Source of the DNA: Enterobacter kobei
GTDB lineage: Bacteria > Pseudomonadota > Gammaproteobacteria > Enterobacterales > Enterobacteriaceae
DNA length: 64,000 bases
Direction: 5' to 3'
NCBI RefSeq assembly: GCF_001729765.1
Contig: NZ_CP017181.1
Coordinates: 2,356,001-2,420,000 of the forward strand
Part shown: positions 35,549-44,429 of the stretch, in pieces
Position numbering within the stretch: position 1 is the stretch's first letter
How the letters are laid out: each line of letters starts with the position of its first letter
Position numbers and translations under genes: made by a program
Notes under the pieces: generated by a model
Databases searched by the model: none
Told to the model about the DNA's origin: nothing
What the model saw: the letters and a program-made list of their open reading frames with translations, nothing else

Positions 35549-38017
35549 TTATTCGCAGGTAAGCAGAACCAGTACACATCCCTTTTCCGACGTTAAATCC
35601 AGCGTCTCTTGCAGCATGCGGCTTTCACCGCTGAACAGATCCCGATAGCGTTTTCCTGCCAGCGCCTCGGGTATCGCCACCGTGGTATTGCCCCACAGCG
35701 TGCGGTTATCGGTGACGCCAAAAACCAGTCGCGGCACGGCAACAATCAGCACCTCGCCGTCTTTCACCCGCGCATAGACAATCAGATGCTCCTCCCGATC
35801 GCCGGACACTTTAAGCGGCAGCCAGTCGCCATAGCGAAACAGCCCGGGATAGTGTGGACGCAGACGCAGGAGCGTAGCGGTGACAAACTGCTTCACCCTT
35901 CCGTCCTGCCAGCACGCCGGGTTTTCAAACATACCGGCATTCGCCACGCTGAGGTTTTGCACCAGCGTCGGAAAGTCCGGCTCGCGGCGGTTATCCGGAT
36001 CGACAAGGCTAACGTTAAGCGCCTCGCTGCCCTGATAGATATCCGGCACGCCGGGCGCCGTCAGCTTAATCACCGTCTGGCTGAGGCTGTTCATCAGTCC
36101 GGCGCGGATAAAGGGCCGCATGGACTCGCTGAAATCATGCAGAAACAGCGTGTTGTCAGGTGAAAGCAGGTGCCGGGCATAGCGCAGCACCACGCTCTCA
36201 TAGCTCTCGTTGCTGTCGATCCAGTCTGTGCGCTGTTTCGCCTCGCGCAGCGCTTTTTCGAGGAAAGCGATAAAACGCGCCTCCAGCGAGGCAAGCCCGT
36301 CGGCGTCGTCCGGCGACAGCGTGGCCGGCCAGACGCCTGCCAGCGCCTGATAGATCATCCAGGTGTCGGCGGCGTTTGGCGCGGTACCGTCATTGAGAAA
36401 CCGCACCTGGGTCTGGTTCATCTGGCGCCAGCGGGCCAGATTTTCGCCCCACTGTTCCGGGGCCTCCGTCAGGGTGTAAAGCCGGGCCCGGGCATCTTCC
36501 CCGCGCTTGGTATCGTGCGTGGAGGTGCCCAGCAGCGCATCGGGCTGACGGGCCAGACGAATGCGCATCTCCTGATGAAAGCGGGATAGCGAGAACGCGC
36601 GCGGCGTCGGGTCGGCGCCCACTTCATTAAGCGCCAGCTCCAGGTTATGACGAAAGAACAGCGTGTCTTCAACGGACTTCGCCATCAGCGGCCCAGTCAA
36701 CTGCTGAAAGCGGGTTCTGAAAAGCGCGGCGGACTCGCGGCACTCTTCCGGCAAATCGCCGGTAAGAATGCGGACTATCAGGCTCAGGGCGGCTTCGGAT
36801 GTCTCTACGCTGGCGACCACGCGGTTAAGCAGCGCGACATCTGGCGGGGTTAACCCCTCCCGGGTGCCGTAGGTGCGGTACACCGGAAAGGCGATAAGCA
36901 GCTCGCGTAACGCGTGGTGAATATCATCGCGCTGCAGCGCAACGTCATTGCGGCGGGCCAGATCGTCTGCAAGATTAAGCAGCGTGGTGAACTCGCCCTC
37001 AAAGTTACGATCGGTCATCAGGCCTTTCGCATCGCGCAGTTCCGCGTGGCGATCGACCGTTACCCCCAGCGTCTCGTCGTGAATTTTTTCCAGACGCGAC
37101 AGGATATCGTCGTCGACCAGCACTTCCGCCAGCGAAGCGATAAATTCGTACCCGGTAGTACCGGAGACGGGCCACTCGGCGGGAAGCTGTTCTCCTTTAG
37201 CGAGAATTTTCTCGACCGTGATATAACAGTCCGGTCCGGTTGCCTGCCGCAGGCGCTGCAGATAGCCCAGCGGATCGGCCAGACCGTCGATATGGTCGAT
37301 CCGCAGACCGTCCACCACACCCGCGTGAACCAGTTCAAGGATGAGGCGATGCGTATCGTCGAATACCGCGTCATCTTCAACCCGCACGCCCACCAGACCG
37401 GTAATCTCAAAGAAACGTCGCCACGAAAGCTGTTTCGGCGCTTCCCGCCAGGACATCAATCGCCAGCTTTGTGCTTCATGCAGTTCCGCAAGGCTCTTAT
37501 CCTCGCTGAACGTGCCCGGGTTGAGCGGATATGCGGTGTCGTAATAGATCAGAGCGGCTTTGTTTGTGACAGGGTCACGTTTTAAAGTAATGGCTCCCTT
37601 CTCCAGCTCCGCCTCAAAGGTGTCCCCGAGAAACGGCAGCGTCAGCGGGCGAGACCCGTCGATATCGAAATAGCGGAAATAGCGGCTCTGCTGTCCGTAC
37701 TCAATCACGTCCCGCCACCAGGTGTTTTCCAGAGAAGTCGACATATGGTTAGGGACAATATCCAGTATCAGCCCCATGCCGGCCTGCTTAAGCGCCGCGG
37801 ACATTCGGTCGAAACCTTCGCGTCCGCCGATCGCAGGGTCTATTTCATTCGGGTTGGTGACGTCATAGCCGTGCGTGGAATCCGTTGTGGCAGTAAACAC
37901 CGGGGAGGCATAAAGGTGGCTGATGCCGAGGTCTTTCAGATAGGGTACCAGCGCGACAACGCGATCGAAGGTCATGCCATTACGGAACTGTATACGGTAC
38001 GTGGCGGAAGGGATCAT
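35549..38017 (-). CDS. treY: Malto-oligosyltrehalose synthase
   Basis: An 822-residue GH13 enzyme that converts the reducing-end alpha-1,4 bond of a maltodextrin to alpha,alpha-1,1, giving maltooligosyltrehalose. It opens with the diagnostic IPSATYRIQFRNGMTFDRVVALVPYL. Then come LDIVPNHMS, VDGLRIDHIDGLADP (nucleophile Asp), YITVEKILAKGEQLP (acid Glu) and GTSTHDTKRGEDARARLY. It starts on ATGA overlapping the treZ stop. With TreZ it forms the glycogen-to-trehalose route, independent of OtsAB. Confidence 0.95.
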   Translation of the reverse strand: MIPSATYRIQFRNGMTFDRVVALVPYLKDLGISHLYASPVFTATTDSTHGYDVTNPNEIDPAIGGREGFDRMSAALKQAGMGLILDIVPNHMSTSLENTWWRDVIEYGQQSRYFRYFDIDGSRPLTLPFLGDTFEAELEKGAITLKRDPVTNKAALIYYDTAYPLNPGTFSEDKSLAELHEAQSWRLMSWREAPKQLSWRRFFEITGLVGVRVEDDAVFDDTHRLILELVHAGVVDGLRIDHIDGLADPLGYLQRLRQATGPDCYITVEKILAKGEQLPAEWPVSGTTGYEFIASLAEVLVDDDILSRLEKIHDETLGVTVDRHAELRDAKGLMTDRNFEGEFTTLLNLADDLARRNDVALQRDDIHHALRELLIAFPVYRTYGTREGLTPPDVALLNRVVASVETSEAALSLIVRILTGDLPEECRESAALFRTRFQQLTGPLMAKSVEDTLFFRHNLELALNEVGADPTPRAFSLSRFHQEMRIRLARQPDALLGTSTHDTKRGEDARARLYTLTEAPEQWGENLARWRQMNQTQVRFLNDGTAPNAADTWMIYQALAGVWPATLSPDDADGLASLEARFIAFLEKALREAKQRTDWIDSNESYESVVLRYARHLLSPDNTLFLHDFSESMRPFIRAGLMNSLSQTVIKLTAPGVPDIYQGSEALNVSLVDPDNRREPDFPTLVQNLSVANAGMFENPACWQDGRVKQFVTATLLRLRPHYPGLFRYGDWLPLKVSGDREEHLIVYARVKDGEVLIVAVPRLVFGVTDNRTLWGNTTVAIPEALAGKRYRDLFSGESRMLQETLDLTSEKGCVLVLLTCE
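37568..37580. other. Near-consensus matS (MatP-binding) site
   Basis: GTGAC-AGG-GTCAC inside treY, one mismatch to GTGACRNYGTCAC. It is the exact reverse complement of the site at 13144-13156. Confidence 0.45.
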
Positions 38018-39801
38018 AACGATGCTTCTCCATCAGCAAAGCGAACGACAATACTGTTCGGCGGCAAAATGTCGGTTACCTCCGGCCAGGCGAAGCGCGT
38101 CTCCCCCGGGAGAGCGGGCGGTTTGACAGATTTATTGCCGATATTGAGCGCCAGCGAAAGCGTTCCGGACGGGAAGCGCCAGCTTACGGCCACCATACCG
38201 GGTGCCGTCCCGATCACCTTGCCCTCGACGCGACTTCCCTCATGCAGAAGCGGAACGATATAACGATGACGCAGCGTAAGCAGATGGCGCGTGAAGCGGA
38301 GCCACGTTTTGCCGTCGTCGGTGGCAATTTTATTCCAGTCAAGCTTTGAGCGGACAAAGGTGTTCACGTCATTCGGGTCCGGGACAGCGTCATCGTGCCC
38401 GGCATGGCCAGTAAACTCTTTTGCGCGCCCTTCCCGCACCGCGTCGGCCAGATCGCCGTGAAAATCGGTGAAGAACAGGAACGGATGTGATTCACCAAAC
38501 TCCTCGCCCATAAACAGCAGCGGGATATGGGGGGAAAGCAGTAGTGCAGCAAGCAGCACACGGGTTTTATTGGCACCTGCGAGGGTGATAAGCCGCTCAC
38601 CATGGGCGCGATTCCCGGTCTGATCGTGGTTCTGAATAAAATCAACGAAGAACTGCGGTGGCTGCGTGTGACACTCCACCCCGCGGGACTGGCCGGTTTG
38701 CAGCGAAACCTCGCCCTGGTAGACAAACCCTTCTGCCAGCGCCCGGGCGAATTTTTTCTCTGGTTCAAACGCAAAATCCTGGTAGTACGCGTGCGTCTCA
38801 CCGGTGGCAAACACGTGAGCCGCGTTGTGGAAATCATCATTCCACTCAGCGGTAAACAGCGGCGTATTGCCGTGCTCATCACGCGGATGCAGGAAAATGA
38901 CGTTGCGGCTGTCTTCCGTGGTCAGGTGAACATGACGGTTCGGGATCGCCTCACGGATCTTCTCTGCAATTTCCTGGAGAATATGCGTCTTCGAGCTGTC
39001 TTTAATCTGGTCGATGGCATCAAAACGCAGGCCGTCCAGGCGGTACTCGGTCAGCCAGTAGAGCGGCGCATCGGTAATGTAATGTCTTACCGGCTCGCGC
39101 TCGTAGGCGATTCCGTTGCCCCAGGGCGTCATCCGCTCTGCATCGAAAAAGGCAGGCGACAGCAACGGGAGATAGTTGCCTTCCGGGCCGAAGTGGTTGA
39201 GTACGATATCCAGCACCACGGAAAGCCCAAGACCGTGCGCGGCATCGATTAACGCGTGGAAATCCTCTGGCGTACCGTATGCGGCGTGCGGAGCATAAAG
39301 CAACACACCGTCGTATCCCCAGCCGCGGGATCCGCCAAACTGAGACACGGGCATAACTTCAAGCTGGGTAATACCCAGTTCTGCCAGGTAAGGGAGTTTT
39401 TCAATCGCGGCCCGGAAGGTCCCCTCCGGGGTAAACGTGCCAATGTGCAGTTCATAGATAACCGTCTCTTCCCACGGCCGCCCTGACCAGTCCCGGTTAA
39501 CCGGCTGATAACGTCGGGGATCGATAACGATGGAGGGGCCGTTAACGTCTCTCGCCTGTGCGCGAGACGCGGGATCGGGCACCGTCATGCCGTCCTGCAG
39601 GACAAACTGATACTCTGTGCCGTGCGTAACGCCCGGAACGTCTGCCTGAAACCAACCGTTACCCACTGCCGTCATCGGCACGTCGGTGACGGCCAGACGT
39701 AGCGTCAGCGCTTTCTGTCCTTCTGCCCAGACGCGAAAACGTACAACGTCATCGGAAATAAACTCAGCACCCCACTGCTTTTGAAATGTCCTGAATTCCA
39801 T
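38014..39801 (-). CDS. treZ: Malto-oligosyltrehalose trehalohydrolase
   Basis: A 595-residue GH13 enzyme that releases free trehalose from maltooligosyltrehalose. The N-terminal beta-sandwich (about 1-100) is followed by the barrel: VVLDIVLNHFGPEGNYL, LDGLRFDAIDQIKD (nucleophile Asp), HVHLTTEDSRNV (acid Glu) and FIQNHDQTGNRAHGER. It is first in the operon, with CGAGGA before the ATG. Trehalose made this way serves osmotic and desiccation protection. The promoter probably lies in the 100 bases before the divergent GNAT gene. Confidence 0.95.
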   Translation of the reverse strand: MEFRTFQKQWGAEFISDDVVRFRVWAEGQKALTLRLAVTDVPMTAVGNGWFQADVPGVTHGTEYQFVLQDGMTVPDPASRAQARDVNGPSIVIDPRRYQPVNRDWSGRPWEETVIYELHIGTFTPEGTFRAAIEKLPYLAELGITQLEVMPVSQFGGSRGWGYDGVLLYAPHAAYGTPEDFHALIDAAHGLGLSVVLDIVLNHFGPEGNYLPLLSPAFFDAERMTPWGNGIAYEREPVRHYITDAPLYWLTEYRLDGLRFDAIDQIKDSSKTHILQEIAEKIREAIPNRHVHLTTEDSRNVIFLHPRDEHGNTPLFTAEWNDDFHNAAHVFATGETHAYYQDFAFEPEKKFARALAEGFVYQGEVSLQTGQSRGVECHTQPPQFFVDFIQNHDQTGNRAHGERLITLAGANKTRVLLAALLLSPHIPLLFMGEEFGESHPFLFFTDFHGDLADAVREGRAKEFTGHAGHDDAVPDPNDVNTFVRSKLDWNKIATDDGKTWLRFTRHLLTLRHRYIVPLLHEGSRVEGKVIGTAPGMVAVSWRFPSGTLSLALNIGNKSVKPPALPGETRFAWPEVTDILPPNSIVVRFADGEASL

Positions 39802-39933
39802 TCATTGTCCTCGAATGACCCACATTTTACGCGGAACGAAGTACAAGCTTAGTTCAGGATTAAAAGTATGTTGGCTCAGCGGATTTAACCGCTTCGTCTA
39901 TTCTTTATGAACTCACTCACTACCGGGAATACT

Positions 39934-40461
39934 ATGCAGATTCGAAAAGGATTAAATACCGACCTCGTACGCCTCGAATGTTGTGACTTCTCTTTCACCG
40001 TTAACCACATTGCACGAGAGCCTTTTCTCCATTGTGATTTGCATATTGAAGCTATCGCCGAGCCCTGGATAAAAACCTACGAGCTCGATATCCAGACACT
40101 TGAAAATCATTGTGTTAACCCGGACGCCATATTTCTTGTTGCAGAAACGGACGAGGGTGAAATAGCCGGCTTTATTACTGCATCAATTGGCTGGAATAAG
40201 TTTATCTCGGTGGATTACATAGCCGTAGATCGTACAAAACGCAGAACCGGCGCAGCACAAAAACTGATGGCCGCCGCGCACGTGTGGGCGCGAAGCGTAA
40301 ACGCGCCCGGACTGCGGCTGGAAACCCAAAATGTGAACGTCTCGGCCTGTCTGTTTTACCGAAACTACGGTTTCACCCTGGGCGGATACGACCGTTATCT
40401 GTACAACGCTTTACCGGAAAAAGACGAAGTTGCCCTGTTCTGGTATTACATGCTGGTGTAG
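39934..40461 (+). CDS. GNAT acetyltransferase, streptothricin-acetyltransferase-like
   Basis: A 175-residue GNAT whose order ISVDYIAVDRTKRRTGAAQKLMAAAHVWAR, LRLETQNVNVSACLFYRNYGFTLGGYDRYLYNAL resembles SatA/Sat-type streptothricin acetyltransferases. Whether it acts on the antibiotic is not known; chromosomal relatives often have other substrates. The start at 39934 (MQIRKG) is preferred because GGGA lies before it; an in-frame ATG at 39907 has no ribosome-binding site. It diverges from treZ. Confidence 0.8.
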   Translation: MQIRKGLNTDLVRLECCDFSFTVNHIAREPFLHCDLHIEAIAEPWIKTYELDIQTLENHCVNPDAIFLVAETDEGEIAGFITASIGWNKFISVDYIAVDRTKRRTGAAQKLMAAAHVWARSVNAPGLRLETQNVNVSACLFYRNYGFTLGGYDRYLYNALPEKDEVALFWYYMLV

Positions 40462-40521
40462 AGGAAACTCGCTGCTCTACGGCCGCTATGAGTAAGATGA
40501 GCACTTTCAAAGGAGACGCGT

Positions 40522-41508
40522 ATGCTTACCATGAAAAAACTTGCTCTTTCCACGCTGATGTCCAGTTCACTGCTTTTCTACCCTGTGCTGCAGGCTTCGG
40601 CAGAAACGCCCCAGCACGTCGTTAAACAACCGGCGGGCGGTTACCGCGTGCAGGTCGGCGATGTCATTGTCACGTCTTTTACCGACGGAACCGTCGCGCA
40701 GGATCTGCATAAGCTGCTGCGCCGGACAACGCCGCAAAAGATTGATGCGCTGCTCGCGAAAAATTTCCAGACCAACCCGGCCGAGGTCTCCATTAACGCG
40801 TTCCTGATTGCGATCCCCGGACATAAAATTCTGGTGGATACCGGCTCGGGCCAGCTCTTTGGTCCTGATGCGGGTGGACGCCTGGTTGAAAGCCTCGCCA
40901 CGCAAGGGGTTAAACCCGAGGACATTACTGAAGTCCTGCTGACCCACGCCCACTCCGATCACGCGGGCGGTCTGGTCAAAGACGGCAAGGTGGTATTCAG
41001 CAACGCACGCGTTTTCGTTGGCAAACCCGACGTCGACTTTTTCTTTAACGACGATAATCAAAAGAAAACCGGCTACGGCAAGAACTACTTTGACGTCGCG
41101 CAGAAGACCTTAAAGCCCTATCTTGACGCCGGTAAAGTGGTGCCTTTTAGCGGCACGGCTGAGATTCTTCCGGGGCTGACCGGCACGGTTCATCCCGGCC
41201 ATACGCCGGGTTCAGCCTTCTACACGCTGACAAGCAAAGGCGAGAAGATCACCTTTGTCGGCGACATCATTCATGCCGGGGCGGTCCAGTTCCCGCAGCC
41301 TGGTGTGACCATCACCTACGATGAAGATCAGAACAAAGCGGCAAGCGTGCGCGAACAGGCGTTTGCGGACTTTGTGAAAAACAGAGACCTGATTGCCGCG
41401 CCCCATCTGCCGTTCCCGGGTATCGGCTATGTCACCAAAGGTGAAAACGGTGGCTATGCCTGGGTTCCCGTTACCTATACCAACCGGGACGCCAGCAGCG
41501 TGAAATAA
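40522..41508 (+). CDS. Exported metallo-beta-lactamase-fold hydrolase
   Basis: A 328-residue protein with a signal peptide (about 1-28, ending ASAE). The MBL fold has its dinuclear-metal motif HAHSDHAGG and later histidine/aspartate ligands GHTPGSAFY and FVGDIIH. Relatives are annotated as generic MBL hydrolases or quorum-quenching-like enzymes; there is no evidence that it is a beta-lactamase. AGGAG lies seven bases before the ATG. It stands as a single gene, facing a LysR gene tail to tail. Confidence 0.88.
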   Translation: MLTMKKLALSTLMSSSLLFYPVLQASAETPQHVVKQPAGGYRVQVGDVIVTSFTDGTVAQDLHKLLRRTTPQKIDALLAKNFQTNPAEVSINAFLIAIPGHKILVDTGSGQLFGPDAGGRLVESLATQGVKPEDITEVLLTHAHSDHAGGLVKDGKVVFSNARVFVGKPDVDFFFNDDNQKKTGYGKNYFDVAQKTLKPYLDAGKVVPFSGTAEILPGLTGTVHPGHTPGSAFYTLTSKGEKITFVGDIIHAGAVQFPQPGVTITYDEDQNKAASVREQAFADFVKNRDLIAAPHLPFPGIGYVTKGENGGYAWVPVTYTNRDASSVK

Positions 41509-41521
41509 GCGGATGACGCCG

Positions 41522-42406
41522 TCAGGTGTGCTCGAGGGTCACCAGAAATTTTTTAAGCACTTCTGAGCGAATAATTCGGTGGCACACCAGCGTCAGTTCG
41601 CTTTCCCTGAGACGGTCGAGAATGTCCACGTAAACGACATTCTCGACACTCACTGCCTTTGCTGACGCAGGCAGCAACGCCAGACCAAATCCCGCGGAGA
41701 CCAGGCTTATCACCGTGGGAACATCCGTCGCATTCTGCACTACGTCCGGCTGGAAACCCGCCCCGCTACAGACGTCATAAAAGTACTGCTCCAGCCCCAT
41801 GCCCTCCGGATCGCGAAGCGAGATCCATTTTTCATCCTTCACTGACGCGAGCGTCAGAGCGGAAGAGTCGGCCAGAGGATGCTGGCGATACAGCGCCAGC
41901 ACCGTTTTTTCTGAGGTGAACGGCCGGCTTTGCAGATCGTCAGGCAGCGATGGCAGCGGTGCCCGAATAATCGCCACATCCAGCTGGTTACTTTGCACGG
42001 CGGCATAGAGCGTCTGCACATTGCCCGTCATCAAAGACATGGTTATCGCCGGCCAGCGGCTGTGCATCTGGCGCAGTGCAGCGGGCAGCTTACCGTCGAA
42101 CATCGCACTCGACACGCATCCCAGGTTTAACACCCCCTGCTCGCCTCTCGCCGTTTGCCTGGCGTCCAGTACCGCCTGCTCAGTCAGGGAGATGGCGAGC
42201 CTGGCCTTCACCAGAAACGCGTCGCCCGCGGGCGTCAGGGTTAAGCGACGGTTCGCCCGGCTAAAGAGCGTGACGCCTAAACGTTCTTCCAGCGCCTTTA
42301 TCTGCTGGCTCAGCGCCGGTTGCGCCATGTTTAAACGCTCGGCGGCCCGGTGCATGTGGAGTTCTTCGGCAACGACAATGAAATGGCGCATCTGACGAAA
42401 CTGCAC
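41522..42406 (-). CDS. LysR-family regulator, probably of aroY
   Basis: A 294-residue LysR protein of the CatR/BenM-like type: MRHFIVVAEELHMHRAAERLNMAQPALSQQIKALEERLGVTLFSR, then an effector domain. It diverges from the AroY-like decarboxylase with 112 bases between the starts. The gap holds an AT-rich inverted repeat (ATAATAAATTTATTAT near 42424-42441) that could be part of the operator. An aromatic acid effector is likely by family and context. Confidence 0.9.
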   Translation of the reverse strand: MQFRQMRHFIVVAEELHMHRAAERLNMAQPALSQQIKALEERLGVTLFSRANRRLTLTPAGDAFLVKARLAISLTEQAVLDARQTARGEQGVLNLGCVSSAMFDGKLPAALRQMHSRWPAITMSLMTGNVQTLYAAVQSNQLDVAIIRAPLPSLPDDLQSRPFTSEKTVLALYRQHPLADSSALTLASVKDEKWISLRDPEGMGLEQYFYDVCSGAGFQPDVVQNATDVPTVISLVSAGFGLALLPASAKAVSVENVVYVDILDRLRESELTLVCHRIIRSEVLKKFLVTLEHT

Positions 42407-42518
42407 GGGAGACTTCCTTTTTTGATAATAAATTTATTATCAATTTAGCAGTAATGATGCAATTGATGCCATGGGTCATTGTCGTAAAAATGGAGGTATT
42501 CAACCGAGGGAGGAAAAT

Positions 42519-44006
42519 ATGGAAAACTCAGTCAACGATCTCAGAAGTGCCATCGCCTTACTGCAGCGCCACGAAGGCCAGTATATTGAAACCGATCATC
42601 CCGTCGATCCTAATGCAGAGCTGGCAGGTGTGTATCGTCATATTGGCGCGGGCGGTACGGTAAAACGCCCGACCCGCACGGGGCCGGCCATGATGTTCAA
42701 CAGCGTGAAGGGCTATCCGGGCTCGCGCATTCTGGTGGGCATGCACGCCAGCCGTGAACGCGCGGCACTTTTGTTAGGCTGTGCGCCTTCTGAACTGGCA
42801 AAACATGTCGGTCAGGCGGTGAAAAAACCGGTCGCACCCGTTGTCGTCCCGGCCTCGCAGGCCCCTTGTCAGGAGCAGGTCTTCTACGCTGACGATCCGG
42901 ACTTCGATCTGCGCAAACTGCTGCCAGCACCAACCAATACGCCGATTGATGCAGGCCCGTTCTTCTGCCTGGGACTGGTGCTGGCAAGCGATCCGGAGGA
43001 CAGCTCGCTGACGGATGTCACCATCCACCGCCTTTGCGTGCAGGAGCGCGATGAGCTATCCATGTTCCTGGCCGCCGGTCGCCATATTGAAGTCTTTCGC
43101 AAAAAAGCGGAAGCGGCCGGAAAACCGCTGCCGGTGACGATCAACATGGGGCTCGATCCCGCTATCTATATCGGCGCGTGTTTTGAGGCCCCCACCACAC
43201 CGTTTGGTTACAATGAGCTGGGCGTCGCCGGGGCGTTGCGCCAGCAGCCGGTCGAGCTGGTACAGGGCGTGGCGGTAAAAGAGAAAGCCATTGCGCGGGC
43301 GGAAATTATCATTGAAGGCGAACTGCTTCCCGGCGTGCGCGTAAGAGAAGATCAGCATACCAACACCGGCCACGCGATGCCGGAATTCCCGGGCTACTGC
43401 GGTAAGGCGAACCCGTCTCTGCCCGTGATCAAAGTAAAAGCGGTGACCATGCGCCATCAGGCTATCCTGCAAACGCTGGTGGGCCCCGGAGAAGAACATA
43501 CCACCCTGGCCGGTTTGCCGACGGAGGCCAGCATCCGCAATGCGGTTGAGGAGGCGATTCCGGGCTTCCTGCAAAACGTCTATGCGCATACCGCGGGTGG
43601 CGGTAAATTCCTGGGTATTTTGCAGGTGAAAAAACGCCAGCCGTCAGATGAAGGACGCCAGGGCCAGGCAGCACTTATCGCGTTAGCCACCTATTCGGAG
43701 CTGAAAAACATTATCCTTGTCGATGAAGACGTGGATATTTTCGACAGCGACGACATCCTGTGGGCGATGACCACCCGTATGCAGGGCGATGTCAGCATCA
43801 CGAATATTCCGGGGATCCGCGGTCACCAGCTGGATCCGTCTCAGTCGCCGGATTACAGCAACTCAATTCGCGGAAACGGCATCTCCTGCAAGACCATCTT
43901 TGATTGCACGGTGCCGTGGGCGCTGAAGGATCGCTTCGAGCGCGCGCCGTTTATGGAGGTTGATCCGACACCGTGGGCACCTGAACTGTTTAAAGACAAA
44001 AAGTAA
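42519..44006 (+). CDS. aroY: UbiD-type aromatic acid decarboxylase, AroY-like
   Basis: A 495-residue prenylated-FMN decarboxylase. It matches, from memory and almost throughout, the AroY protocatechuate/4-hydroxybenzoate decarboxylase of Klebsiella and Enterobacter cloacae: YIETDHPVDPNAELAGVYRHIG, TPIDAGPFFCLGL, TINMGLDPAIYIGACFEAP, RVREDQHTNTGHAMPEFPGY. Expected reaction: protocatechuate to catechol plus CO2. The start at 42519 is preceded by GGGAGGA; the longer frame from 42471 is unlikely. The usual small partner genes (B and D subunits) are absent; the cofactor would have to come from a UbiX encoded elsewhere. It is controlled probably by the divergent LysR. Confidence 0.9.
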   Translation: MENSVNDLRSAIALLQRHEGQYIETDHPVDPNAELAGVYRHIGAGGTVKRPTRTGPAMMFNSVKGYPGSRILVGMHASRERAALLLGCAPSELAKHVGQAVKKPVAPVVVPASQAPCQEQVFYADDPDFDLRKLLPAPTNTPIDAGPFFCLGLVLASDPEDSSLTDVTIHRLCVQERDELSMFLAAGRHIEVFRKKAEAAGKPLPVTINMGLDPAIYIGACFEAPTTPFGYNELGVAGALRQQPVELVQGVAVKEKAIARAEIIIEGELLPGVRVREDQHTNTGHAMPEFPGYCGKANPSLPVIKVKAVTMRHQAILQTLVGPGEEHTTLAGLPTEASIRNAVEEAIPGFLQNVYAHTAGGGKFLGILQVKKRQPSDEGRQGQAALIALATYSELKNIILVDEDVDIFDSDDILWAMTTRMQGDVSITNIPGIRGHQLDPSQSPDYSNSIRGNGISCKTIFDCTVPWALKDRFERAPFMEVDPTPWAPELFKDKK

Positions 44007-44022
44007 ACGAACGTTCCTCTTT

Positions 44023-44043
44023 CTTCACCCCTCGGGGGTGAAG
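44023..44043 (+). terminator. Hairpin terminator after aroY
   Basis: CTTCACCCC / GGGGTGAAG, nine pairs with a three-base loop, followed by AATTTC. It begins 16 bases after the aroY stop. Confidence 0.7.
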
Positions 44044-44134
44044 AATTTCACGCTTAAATTGCCGCTTCCCCTGCTTTCTTGTACCCTTTCACCGGTAACT
44101 CCACCCCCACAAAAATTGAGACATCCGGACACCT

Positions 44135-44422
44135 ATGACTGCACACATTTCTAACGATCCTTTGCATGGCGTCACGCTGGAGATGATGGTCAACGCCCTG
44201 GTGGCGAAATATGGCTGGAGCGAGTTGGGTGACCGCATCAAAATTAACTGTTTCAGAAAAGACCCCAGCGTTAAATCGAGCCTGAAATTTCTGCGCCGTA
44301 CCCCGTGGGCACGCGCGGAGGTCGAAGCCCTGTATCTGGATTCCCTCCACGACGAGGGACATAAAGAACAGGAGGCACCCGCCTTTAATCCCTGGGCTAA
44401 CAGTCGGATTATCAAGAGCTAA
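44135..44422 (+). CDS. VF530-family small protein (DUF2132)
   Basis: A 95-residue protein of the VF530 family. Signature: [33 protein letters not shown], then [29 protein letters not shown]. The family has a known small helical fold and is suspected to bind DNA; the role is unknown. It is followed after seven bases by digH and may share its transcript. Confidence 0.87.
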   Translation: MTAHISNDPLHGVTLEMMVNALVAKYGWSELGDRIKINCFRKDPSVKSSLKFLRRTPWARAEVEALYLDSLHDEGHKEQEAPAFNPWANSRIIKS

Positions 44423-44429
44423 TACGCAA

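Noticed and set aside
40522..41508. Possible beta-lactamase resistance gene
   Set aside because: The metallo-beta-lactamase fold is shared by many hydrolases and nothing here points to beta-lactam substrates.
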